DNA of 64,000 nt from Siniperca chuatsi (taxonomy: Eukaryota > Chordata > Actinopteri > Centrarchiformes > Sinipercidae): contig NC_058058.1 in assembly GCF_020085105.1 (NCBI RefSeq), positions 552,001 through 616,000 of the forward strand, written 5' to 3'. Both the position numbers and the translations under genes were made by a program. Shown here one piece after another: positions 44,345 through 54,337 of the stretch; position 1 is the first letter of the stretch; each line of letters starts with the position of its first letter. The notes beneath the pieces are model-generated. The model was not told where the DNA came from and made no database searches. It saw only the letters and a list, made by a program, of their open reading frames with translations.

Positions 44345-45236
44345 CACTGAGAAACAGATGGACACTGGCATTGTAGTTGCACGCAGTACAGGGAGGTGGT
44401 CAGATATAAACACCAACAAATAAATGGCAGCCAGCAGCAGGGGTCCTCTGCTGGTCATAGTGTCATAGAGCTGCGTTCACAAACACCAACTGCCGCTTAA
44501 CAAAGTTTATAAATGCCAGCTGGTGATATAAAATTATATTAAAAGAGGTATAAAGCATCGAACGGCAGGGGTAAAAAGAGACATTATGACCCAATCTGCT
44601 TTCCATACACGATAATGTCACGATAATTTATCAACTTATTGAGGTCAGCAAAGATCATCAAGGTTATGTCCATATATCGTACAATATTGCCCGTCGTGTT
44701 TACATGCGTGTTTATTTGAATAAGAATGTCACCAACATTTTAACCAACATGATGCCAGAATTAAACAGCAGGGTTTTCCCTACATTATAAGACGTGGACA
44801 CAACGCCCTAGAGTTTTTCACAGCTCCTAAACTGAATATAGCAGAAAAAAAACTGCTGAGTCTGAGACACATTTTTCTATCATTTCTGGTTGTACTGCTT
44901 CTGTCCTCTCGTCGTCTGCTCTCTTTGTCTGAGTTACACCATGGGCGGGGCTCAGGTGGCTTAAAAGTTCATTGCTCTTTGAAAGGGTATACTTGCATTA
45001 TTATCTGGGACAATATTATCGTCCAACAAAAGTACATAGTGACAGGCCTACGTACCGAAGGATAAAGACACGCAGGTGTCATAAAATAAAAACAAAACAA
45101 ATCTCCGATAGTCCGGATGTAAACATCAATGGCCATTCTGACTTTACAGCACAGTCAAACATCTCATAACGACCATCACATTCAGCTGCAGCCTCCAAAC
45201 TAAAAGATAAAAGAAACCTAAAACATGAACAAATCG
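44345..45236. repeat. Duplicated flank of the transposase exon, copy 1
   Basis: The blocks 44350-44630 and 45075-45240 match 51030-51300 and 51530-51710 in the same order and orientation (for example GTATAAAGCATCGAACGGCA and AGTCCGGATGTAAACATCAA). They lie 3' of the two transposase exons on the minus strand, so the downstream intron was duplicated together with the exon. No coding sequence here. Confidence 0.75.
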
Positions 45237-46906
45237 TCACATCTTACCTTGATGAATGAAACAGTGTAGTGACATGTGGTCACTATTCTCCTGCTCAAAG
45301 TCCTCCTCGTCATCATCATCATCAAGAAAAGCAAATTCATTGTTAAGTAGCTCCTCTTCATCTTCCTCCTCCTGGGCTGCTTCGCACCGGTTCTCCCGGC
45401 TCCGCTGTCGGAGCTGGGTGAGAGCCTCCCGTCCGGCGGCGCAGGGCTGTCCCTCCCTGAAGCAGAGGATGAGGTCGTCTTCGCTCCCGTCAGTTCTCAC
45501 AGACAGTCCACAAACTTTGAAAGACTGTCTGATCATATCCTTGTCCAGTTTGTCCCAGGCTGCGACCACCCAGTCCACCAGCAGGCGGCGGGCGGGGACT
45601 TTTAGGTTCCCTCCGGCTGTGTATTCCTTATCTGCGTCCCCAGCCGCCCACTGATCGTAGGCATCCTGCAGACTCTGCTTGAAGGGCTGGTTCCACATCA
45701 CAGCAGGAGGTTGGATATATTTAGTGCAGCCTCCCGGGATCACCGCTGTCGTGACGTTGTAGCCACATTTCAGTTCAGCTTTGGTGGCGACACCGGTGTG
45801 GCAGCGGTACGAGTCCCACACCAGGAGCCGCGGGTTGACGTTGAATTTTCCCACCACGGACTGCAGCCAGTCTGCGGTGAGAGCATCGTTCATCCAGCCG
45901 TTCACAGACGTGGAAATCACCGCGCTGGAGATCTGCTGCTGCAGCGCCTTCACTTCACCAGCAGCCTTTCTGAAGACGATATACGGCTTCAGTTTGGTGC
46001 CGTCGGCCTTGGCGGCGAGGACCACAGTAAGATGGCTGTCCTCGTATCTCGTGGTTTTCGGAGCCACACTCTTCGCACCTCGTGTATCAATAGCAGTGGG
46101 GGACACCATGTTAAACAAAACTGCAGTCTCATCCATTACAATGATGCCCCCCTCTAAAATCCTGTTAGAGCTGACCGCCTTGCCAACGTAGTCAACAAAC
46201 GAAACCAGTTTCTCAGTGGGAGGGGTTTCTTCCTGGCTCATGGGGGTGCGACGTCGAAGTGAGAGGTCGTTGCGCTGCAGAAATCTTTGTAGCCAACCCG
46301 TGCTAGCCACAAACATCTTGCCCCCATCGCTCACTGAAGGGTAGATCTCCAGCGCTTTCTTTTTAATCATATTTCTCGATACTCTGTTATGTTTGTCCAG
46401 CATTGAGTAGATCCACTGTGAGAGCCTCCTCTCCAGCTCCAGGCTCACTTTCTTCCTGCCCCCTCCAGTGAGCCGGGCTCTGCTCTTGTCAGCTAACAGC
46501 AGCTTGCCCCTCTGTTTCCTCCAGTCCCTGATTCTTTTTGAGTCAATGTTAAAATGCCGTGCAGTTTTCTCTGCTGAATGTGTCTCTGCATACTGCAAAA
46601 CTCTCTCTTTGAATTTGAAATCAAATTTACGTCTTTCTTTTTCCATCTGTTCAGTTTTACTTTGATGAAATTGCGAGGACTGAAGTTTCTCTTCATCATC
46701 TTCTTCACTCTTCACAGGGACAGGAGTGAATGGGAACTTGGTGATATCGGCCTCCTCCAGCCCTCGAAGCTGCTCTCCCTCCTGACTGGTCCAGAGTTCC
46801 TCCTGTTCCTCTTTAATGTGTGGGGGCTCTGGGTCCTGGTCCAGACTGGGGCTCCACTCCTGCTGCTCTTCTTTAACAATCAGTTTTTTGTCATTTGAGG
46901 GTAAAG
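45237..46906 (-). CDS. Exon F: ZNF N-terminal module fused to pogo-like transposase
   Basis: Minus-strand exon from 46906 (GTGTTTCAG|CTTTACC, phase 1), open to TGA at 45237, or to the strong donor CATCAAG|GTAAGA at 45248. It reads [37 protein letters not shown] and the [15 protein letters not shown] module of the cluster's zinc-finger genes, then at TEQMEK switches in frame to RRKFDFKFKERVLQYAETHS, a psq/CENP-B-type helix-turn-helix. A second HTH follows (WIYSMLDKHNRVSRNMIKKK ... TGWLQRFLQRNDLSLRRRT), then a DDE domain (IIVMDETAVLF, LLVWDSYRCHTG, GGCTKYIQPPAVMWNQPFK) and an acidic tail with DDDDDEEDFEQ. This matches pogo/Tigger-type transposases. The third catalytic residue, expected Asp in IQPxD, is Ala (45702-45704). 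No stop or frameshift in about 550 codons. Likely a DNA-binding, catalytically dead protein; its first exon was not identified. Confidence 0.85.
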
Positions 46907-47324
46907 CTGAAACACAGACATTAAGTTATTAATGTATATTTGGAAACTTGAACATATACAATTCCATGAGACATGACAAACTCATCATGTGAGCTGCTTT
47001 GGAAAATTAATAGGCAACAATTTTTATAATCTAGGCCAGAGTGCATCTGTATACGCCATTGAAATGTAAAGAGATACTTCGGATTTTTTGAAGTGGGGTT
47101 GTATGAGCTACTAATCCATAGTCAGTGTATTACCTGCTGTAGATGGCAGTCGGCACTCCCCCAGTGTGGAGAAGCAGAGAGTTGTACTGATACTCCTGTC
47201 TGCTTCTCCAAACTGGGGGCTATAATAACTGATTATAGCTGCGTTTCAACCGCAGGAACTATCCCCAGCTACTAGGAACCTTTGGAGGAACTGGGTACGT
47301 TTCCACTGCAGGGACCAGGGTCTA

Positions 47325-47667
47325 AATTAAGAAAGGATACAACAGATGGACTGATGACGAATTCCAGACCTTGTTGAGTATTTTTGCTGCGGACAAAATC
47401 CAGAGGGAATTGGAAACGGCGACCCGAAATAATAAGGTGTATGCAAAAATCTCCAGCAAGTTAAGCGAGCTGAACATTGTACACACCAGGGAACAGTGCC
47501 GGGAGAAGATTAAAAAAATCAAACAGGATTACAAGAAAATCAAGGACCACAACAACAGAAGCAGCTCTGACTGGCACACCAACAAGTGGTTCGACCGCCT
47601 GGATGCGTTGCTGGGTCACAGGCCGGCCTTCTCTGGCTCAGCAGCAACTGCATTGTTGGATCCATGA
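47325..47667 (+). pseudogene. Harbinger Myb/SANT-like protein, N-terminal exon
   Basis: GYNRWTDDEFQTLLSIFAAD opens a trihelix-type Myb/SANT domain: REQCREKIKKIKQDYKKIKD and NKWFDRLDALLGHRPAFSGS follow. In Harbinger transposons this accessory protein binds DNA and brings the transposase to the nucleus (known for the superfamily). One base is missing in LLDxMMDD (about 47660), shifting into a TGA after LLDP. No ATG was fixed; the frame is open from about 47325. Confidence 0.75.
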
Positions 47668-48106
47668 TGGACGATACGGAAACAGATGACCAGTGTGTTA
47701 ATTGCTATAAACATTACAGGTAACTGATGTTGTTGCCCTACACAAAAGCCTAACGTTAGCCACGTGCTAACGACAACCGCTAATGCTAACCGCTCATGGT
47801 GTAGAACTGCGGTGTTCGTAAGACAAAAGTTGGCTAAATTGGTCGTACAAAACTGTATTGTGCTAAGGTCACTGCAGTGAGGCAAAACCTAACATTTGTG
47901 TTTTTCACTGTATTCTTCAGATGAAATGCACAGTGAACTGCAGGCCGCCGAGACCAGCGTGTTTACTCCTGCGACCACCAGCAGCCCTCATCCGATGTCT
48001 CCAGCTGAAGCACACAAACGCCGAGGTATAAAGCATTTTGCTTTCTGTATCTTAACGTTACCTTAGTGCTGTTCTGTCTTTAATATTTATTCTTACTGTC
48101 TTATTT

Positions 48107-48590
48107 CAGAATCAGAAATACTTTATTGATCCCCGAGGGGAAACTCTTTCGTTACAGCAGCTCACTGTCACGTCAGTGCACACAGGAAGAGAAGTACTAA
48201 GTAAAAAGCAAAACATATAATACACTTTAATACAGGTCAGAAAATAAATTAAGTACCAAGTGGGTATAAGTATAAAATAAGTGTGAAGTACAAAGTGGGT
48301 TTACTGGTTAATGATAATAATACGGTATAAGGTAATAGTGCATGAACTGTCAAGTTAAGATAGCTTATTAACAGACGGAGGATATTGCACAGCAGTAATA
48401 GAGGTATGAGTAAATATCAATAAATAGGGAATTTTAAACTGAAAAGAGTATATTGCACAATTATGTCAAGTATTGCAGAGATGTAATGATCAATGTCCAG
48501 TTTAATGACTTAGTCATAGAGACTGACACTTAGAGGGAGGAGTGTGATGGCCACAGGCAGGAATGACTTCCTGTGGTGCTTTTTGGGGGG
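48107..48590 (-). mobile_element. Rex1/L2-like LINE 3' end inside Harbinger
   Basis: CAGAATCAGAAATACTTTAT then TGATCCCCGAGGGGAAACTC marks the LINE terminus in minus orientation. The far end (about 48540-48585) still encodes, on the minus strand, the KSFLPVAI segment of the LINE's C-terminus. It splits the intron of the Harbinger Myb gene and is thus the youngest of three nested insertions. Confidence 0.8.
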
Positions 48591-48650
48591 AAATGTATGG
48601 ATTTAATCCATAAACTGTGTTTGTGTATTTACTTATTGTGTTACATTTCA

Positions 48651-48948
48651 ACTTAGGAAAGAGGAAAAGGGATGCTGACTTCCTTGATGTGATGAAGGAC
48701 ATGGACGAAGCTAACCAGACCGTCCTGCAGCAAGGACAGGGACAGCGGGACCAGTACATGCAGCTGTTGCTTGAGAGCCAGGCAGAGGAAAGGGAGTTGA
48801 GGAGGCAAGAGTTGGCATTCCTCTAGTCAGAGGAGGAAGAAACCAGACGGCAGCAGGGAGACTTTCAGGACGAGTTTCTGTCTGTTCTTGGCCAGCTTGT
48901 ACAGTTGCTGAGCCAAAGAAGAAGCTACACTGCCACACCACTGGACTA
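48651..48948 (+). pseudogene. Harbinger Myb-like protein, C-terminal exon
   Basis: GKRKRDADFLDVMKDMDEAN and QLLLESQAEERELRRQELAF form the charged helical C-terminus of the Myb-like protein. A TAG (48823-48825) interrupts it; the frame continues as SEEEETRRQQGDFQDEFLSV to TAA at 48946-48948. Confidence 0.7.
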
Positions 48949-49313
48949 AAGACTGCTGCTTGCCCCTCTTGTTTTTGTTGTACCTGCTTACTTTACACTT
49001 ATTATATAAGTTACTAGAATTATGCAGCTGTGACAATTTTTATTGATAAATGGCAGCTACAATGCATACACTTTCACACATCAGCTCTGTAAACAGTAAT
49101 CTGACAGGCTACTACAATGTGTTCAGAAACCTCATTAGACCTGTACCTGCGTCTAGCCCCTCTGCCTCCACAGTGGATGGCAGTACACCGTCAGGCTGGT
49201 TTAACGTAGTGGCACCCCGTTCTTCTCTGTACTCATCACCCTTCATTTCAGAGGTTATGCAGAATACAACATGCTAGCAAAAAGGATTTGACCTTGTGTA
49301 TGTTGCAGTCATT

Positions 49314-50462
49314 TCATTTTAGCAAGCACCTCCATCTGCCCTTCAGTCTGCCAAAAGCGTTTTTAACCACCACCCTGGTTCTGCTTGTTTTGTGGTTGTA
49401 CACAAGTTGCTGGGGTGTCAATCGTCCATTGTCTGTGAAAGGTTTCATCAGCCAGCTCTTCAAAGGATCGGCTGCGTCACCAAGGATATAGTACCCCGCA
49501 TCATGTCCACAAATATTTTTTGTTTCATGAGGGAGCAGCAAACCCATGTCCACTACACCCCATAACCCCGACAAGCGCAGCACTCCCTGCCGCTCCGATA
49601 AAAACATTCCAAAAGAGACCACTTCCACCCACGACAGCCTGCAGGATGATCGAATGCCAGCCCTTGCGGTTGAAATACTCTGTGTGATATTCCTCTGGTC
49701 CAAGAATAGGGATGCGTGATCTATCAATTGCACCTACACACTGTGGTAACCCCCATCTTTGCTCAAAATATGCCACTATTTTCTTTAACTTTTCACTGTT
49801 TAACTTCTAACTTCTGCTATGAGTACCTTCTCAACAGAGGAGCAGAAATCGTGTACACGGTGGCACACCGTAGTAATGCCAACTCCAAATAAGTGAGAGA
49901 TGCTCCCGTACTCTGAGTTGGTCGCAAGTTTCCACAGTGCAATGGCGATTCTTTTTTGAATGGGTTCACAATAGCGATAGTTTGTGTCACGTCTTCACAG
50001 GTCTGACTGCAATCGACGGCAGAGGTACAGAAATGTGTCCTTAGACATTTGGAAATTCTGTATCCACTGGGCCTCGGTGAAAGTTGGAACCACGGTTTCC
50101 CACCACTCAGTTGCTCTATTGTGTACCCAAACAGTTGGTGAAACATGACGCATTCTGTAGTACTAGAAACACACACAAAGGTGCCAAAAATAAGTCGATG
50201 TACTATACAATAACTTATTCACAGTTGTGATTCAATTTACAGTATATATCAACAGCTTACCATTCTTGTTTTTTGTGCCCGATAGCGCCATCTCACGATC
50301 AATCTCCGGAATAGCTCGTGAAATCTGTTTGTTTACTTTACGTCTGGCATTTCCGCTGTTTAGAATCCGCTTTGCTACTACTGCTCGTCTCTTCTCCAGC
50401 ACTGACTCATCAACCCCATTTGCAAAGCAGTAAAACAGCAGCACGACTTGCATCTCCTCCAT
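49314..50462 (-). pseudogene. PIF/Harbinger transposase, broken
   Basis: Exon 1 (50462 to about 50265) starts MEEMQVVLLFYCFANGVDES and ends at a donor GAATG|GTAAGC. Exon 2 (from about 50164) contains YYRMRHVSPTVWVHNRATEW, WKLATNSEYGSISHLFGVGI (HTH region), GAIDRSRIPILGPEEYH (first Asp; the usual GAIDGTHIP), YFNRKGWHSIILQAVV, HDAGYYILGDAADPLKSWLM (second Asp) and NAFGRLKGRWRCLL (final acidic residue VEN reads VKN). Several frame changes (near 50000, 49800 and 49600) and the E-to-K change at VEN leave it inactive. Confidence 0.8.
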
Positions 50463-50799
50463 TGTTTACAGTTGTTGCAGTGTCGCACAAATAATGCCGC
50501 CGTCCGTTGCTTTATGTGGCATCACGTCTTCATGTTACCGCCACCCACTGGACTGGAGTATTGTTGTATAGTCGCGCGCAAAAATGACATGTAAAAACAG
50601 ACGTTGCTTTTTCATACGTAATTTGCCTAATCTTCGTGGGTCTTCAGACCTCGGTGGAAATGCAGACAACAGTGGGCTGAAGAAACTTTTTAGTTCTTGA
50701 AAAGAAGTTGCTGGGAAAAAAAGTTCTTGGTACTTTTGGTGGAAAAGCAGCTTATGGTACCGCATACAACCCCACTTCAAAAAACACAAACTATCCCTT

Positions 50800-51705
50800 T
50801 AAAATAATTTTGCTTCAAATTTTGCTCTGGCCTCTTCCTTAAGTTTATATTCAACATAATACCTTCTTATCTCAATGAAATGTACTGAAACAAATGTATA
50901 TGTGACACAAAAAGGCAATTTATTATTTGGCCAGTAAAAAAAAGGCTTGGCCGGTGGATTTTTTTCATCTAACAGTCCCCTTGGCCAGTGAGTCAAAAAG
51001 GTAATTTCGGACACTGTTTCACCGGCATGAACAGACGCACACTGGCGTTGTAGTTGCCGTACAGGAAGGCGGTCAGATGTACAAACCCAGGAATAAACAG
51101 CAGTCGGCAGCAGGGGTCCTGGCGCGCCTTCTGCCGGTCACAGTGTGCAGGCGCATAGAGCTGTATTCACAAACGCAAACTGCCGCTTTCAACGAGGTTT
51201 ATAAACGCCAGCTGGCGATATAAAACTATATTAAAAAAGAGGTATAAAGCATCGAACGGCAGGGAAAGAGACAAATTATGACCCAATCGGCTTTCCATAC
51301 AGAGTGTATCGGAATGAATGAATCCAGGTTTAAGCATCAGCACTGAAAGCCTATTTTCCTAAAACAAATTGTATTATAGTAGATTACAGTAGGCTTAAAG
51401 ATTGCATTTTAAAAGTGTATATAAGTGTATATGTATTATAAGTGAACTTGTCAAATGCCATGTCAAATTTACACACATGATTTAATTTGTGTGAAGTGTG
51501 AACAGTCACATAGGTAAATACCCCCAGGTGTCATAAGATAAAAACAAATCTCAGATAGTCCGGATGTAAACATCAATGGCCATTCTGACTTTACAGCACA
51601 GTCAAACATCTCATAACGACCATCACATTCAGCTGCAGACTCCAAACTAAAAGATAAAATAAGATTGGATATTGTCTAAAACATGAACAAATCATCACAT
51701 CTTAC
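50800..51705. repeat. Duplicated flank of the transposase exon, copy 2
   Basis: 51030-51300 and 51530-51710 match the flank of exon F (44350-44630 and 45075-45240). Between them is unmatched AT-rich sequence (about 51300-51530), and 50800-51030 shows no gene. Confidence 0.7.
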
Positions 51706-53085
51706 CTTGATGAATGAAACGGTGCAGTGACATGTGGTCACAATCCTCCTGCTCAAAGTCCTCCTCATCATCATCAAAAACAACAAATTCATTGTTAAGT
51801 AGCTCCTCTTCATCTCCCTCCTCCTGGGCTGCTTCGCACCGGTTCTCCCGGCTCCGCTGTCGGAGCTGGGTGAGAGCCTCCCGTCCGGCGGCGCAGGGCT
51901 GTCCCTCCCTGAAGCAGAGGATGAGGTCGTCTTCGCTCCCGTCAGTTCTCACAGACAGTCCACAAACTTTGAAAGACTGTCTGATCATATCCTTGTCCAG
52001 TTTGTCCCAGGCTGCGACCACCCAGTCCACCAGCAGGCGGCGGGCGGGGACTTTTAGGTTCCCTCCGGCTGTGTATTCCTTATCTGCGTCCCCAGCCGCC
52101 CACTGATCGTAGGCATCCTGCAGACTCTGCTTGAAGGGCTGGTTCCACATCACAGCAGGAGGTTGGATATATTTAGTGCAGCCTCCCGGGATCACCGCTG
52201 TCGTGACGTTGTAGCCACATTTCAGTTCAGCTTTGGTGGCGACACCGGTGTGGCAGCGTACGAGTCCCACACCAGGAGCCGCGGGTTGGCGTTGAATTTT
52301 CCCACCACGGACTGCAGCCAGTCTGCGGTGAGAGCATCGTTCATCCAGCCGTTCACAGACGTGGAAATCACCGCGCTGGAGATCTGCTGCTGCAGCGCCT
52401 TCACTTCACCAGCAGCCTTTCTGAAGACGATATACGGCTTCAGTTTGGTGCCGTCGGCCTTGGCGGCGAGGACCACAGTAAGGTGGCTGTCCTCATACCT
52501 CATGGTTTTCGGAGCCACACTCTTCGCACCTCGTGTATCAGTTGACACCATGTCAAACAAAACTGCAGTCTCATCCATTACAATGATGCCCCCCTCTAAA
52601 ATCCTGTTAGAGCTGACCGCCTTGCCAACGTAGTCAACAAACGAAACCAGTTTCTCAGTGGGAGGGGTTTCTTCCTGGCTCATGGGGGTGCGACGTCGAA
52701 GTGAGAGGTCGTTGCGCTGCAGAAATCGTTGCAGCCAACCCCTGCTGGCCACAAACATCTTGCCCCCATCGCTCACTGAAGGGTAGATCTCCAGCGCTTT
52801 CTCTTTAATCATGTTTCTCGACACTCGGTTCTGCTTGTCCCGCATTGAGTAGATCCACTGTGAGAGCCTCCTCTCCAGCTGCAGGCTCACTTTCTTCCTG
52901 CCCCCTCCAGTGAGCCGGGCTCTGCTGGTGTCGGCCGACCGCAGCTGGCCCCTCTGGTTCCTCCAGTACCGGATTCTCTTCGTGTCGATGTTGAAGTGCC
53001 GCGCAGTTTTCTCTGCGGAGTGTGTCTCCGCATACTGCAAAACTCTCTCTTTGAATTTGAAATCAAATTTCCGCCTGGGTGCCAT
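51695..53085 (-). pseudogene. Pogo-like transposase exon, copy 2 (frameshifted)
   Basis: Starts with its own ATG (53085; MAPRRKFDFKFKERVLQYAE) and runs through the same two HTH regions and DDE domain as exon F. One base is missing at about 52258 (GGCAGCGTACGAG versus GGCAGCGGTACGAG in exon F), right after the second catalytic Asp (LLVWDSY), so the frame leaves into VSPPKLN. The rest (CHTGVATKAELKCGYNVTTA onward) stays open in the next frame to TGA at 51695. Ala also replaces the third Asp here (52154-52156). A donor CATCAAG|GTAAGA at 51706 is kept, phase 1, as in exon F. GC-rich promoter-like sequence lies just upstream. It could be a natural first exon disabled by one deletion; a sequencing error at this base would restore it. 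Confidence 0.8.
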
Positions 53086-53440
53086 GCTCCTCGAGTCCGG
53101 ATCAACAAAGTCCTGCTCCCGTCAGTGACTCGCACGGTCCCCGTGCGGCGTTTGGAGAGCCGTCAACATGTTTCATGCAGGTCCGGGTCCGGAACTTCAC
53201 ACTAAACGGGTTTATTCCGCTGGCGTCAGCAAAACACTTAGTTACTTCCCGGAAGTAATTGCTCACATGACACACGAACAGTCCGCGAACCGGGTCCGCG
53301 AACCGGCTCAGAGGTGAAACAAAGACACGGAGCCGGTGTTTGACCGAGCTGAACCAAACCGAAACAACAGGCCAGTTCGGCTGTTTGTTTCCGTTTGAAC
53401 AAAGACATTTAGGGAAGCGAGACAGGTGACCCGGAAGTAA
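53086..53440 (-). promoter_or_regulatory. GC-rich upstream region of transposase copy 2
   Basis: The sequence just upstream of the ATG at 53085 is GC- and CpG-rich and includes CTTCCCGGAAGT (53246 region, an ETS-type palindrome). Exon F has no such sequence next to its transposase part. This supports copy 2 as a first exon with its own promoter, by inference from composition. Confidence 0.4.
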
Positions 53441-53455
53441 AAGTAACTGTATAAC
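53398..53455 (+). repeat. 55-bp direct repeat, copy 1 (copy 2 at 54281-54337)
   Basis: GAACAAAGACATTTAGGGAA then GCGAGACAGGTGACCCGGAA and GTAAAAGTAAC recurs at 54281-54337 with few changes. It marks a local duplication upstream of exon H; the second copy is the site where the LINE at 54338 inserted. The interval 53456-54280 shows a T-run (53632-53648) but no gene. Confidence 0.75.
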
Positions 53456-54337
53456 AAAATAAAAGCTTGAATGGCCATGCAGACACAACGCTGCGTACTG
53501 ATCCGCGGACAGGACCCGAGTCCTGCATCAGGCACCTTCACCTTCAGAAACTGCATCCTCTTCCTGCAGGTCTGGGGGGTTCGGGGCCCCTCGTGAGCGC
53601 TCCCACCAGGCTGATGAGGAAGACCAGGACAGTGTTTTTTTTTTTTTGATTTTGTGAGCGCTTTTATTTTGCTGCAACACTTGCAGCTCCTGGTGCTACA
53701 TGCATTGTACAGATTCAATTTCAAAGATAGTCTATAATAATTTTTGTTGTAGTATTGACACACAGTAAATGCTACTTACACACTCAAGGTTCAATTAAGC
53801 TCAATCCAACAGAAGCTGTAGATGTGTTCAAATGGAGGGAAACTTGTGTTATGAAGAGGTCAAACCAAAACTAAGAAAAGAGGTTTTAGGAGAGCAGGAT
53901 TATTTCTCTTAACACTCGATGAGCTGTTTGTCAGTATTGATGACATGATGTGATATAATCGGAGGTTTGTGATTCATGAGGAAATGTTTTCTTCTTGCAC
54001 AACACACCTACACACATCAGCTGTTTGAAAAACATCCAATAAGCACACGCGGTGCAGCAAAGCAAAGCCCGGGCAGAGAGCGACACTTCATGCTACTGAA
54101 TCTTTTGAAGGAGTAAAAATTGTGACGAGGACCGTGTTCACTCTGAAGAGTTTAAATCCGCAGACCAGAGTCTGGGTTCGAGTCAGCGAGGCCTTTGAAC
54201 GCCCCCTTACTGAGCGGCAACACAGTCCCGGACTGTGAAGTTAAGCTTGAATTGTCTAAACTCACTTCTTTTGTTTTTTCCTTTTGAACAAAGACATTAA
54301 GAGACGCGAGACAGGTGACCCGGAAGTAAAAGTACCT

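Larger units (their letters stand above)
47237..50753. mobile_element. PIF/Harbinger DNA transposon, inactive
   Basis: Terminal sequences AGCTGCGTTTCAACCGCAGG (from 47237) and, inverted, AGCTGCTTTTCCACCAAAAG (to 50753), with TAT on both sides (47234-47236 and 50754-50756) as a possible 3-bp target duplication. It carries the two genes expected of the superfamily, divergent in orientation: a Myb/SANT-like protein on the plus strand and a DDE transposase on the minus strand. Both are broken. A LINE tail is inserted between the Myb gene's exons. Confidence 0.75.
47060..50795. mobile_element. MITE with long inverted ends, split by a Harbinger element
   Basis: The left end (TTTTTTGAAGTGGGGTTGTA, 47085-47104) and right end (CATACAACCCCACTTCAAAA, about 50763-50782) are inverted repeats of an abundant fish MITE. 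The left half also holds a near-palindrome: CCCCCAGTGTGGAGAAGCAG (about 47158) and CTGCTTCTCCAAACTGGGGG (about 47199). The Harbinger element sits inside it, so the MITE is the older of the two. Confidence 0.65.

Noticed and set aside
45256-46191. Plus-strand open frames opposite the transposase (also 51714-52633)
   Set aside because: Ser-rich frames antisense to a conserved DDE transposase. They recur only because the exon is duplicated.
54120-54260. tRNA-like GGGTTCGAGTC motif
   Set aside because: A box-B-like string alone; no box A at the right distance and no acceptor stem.
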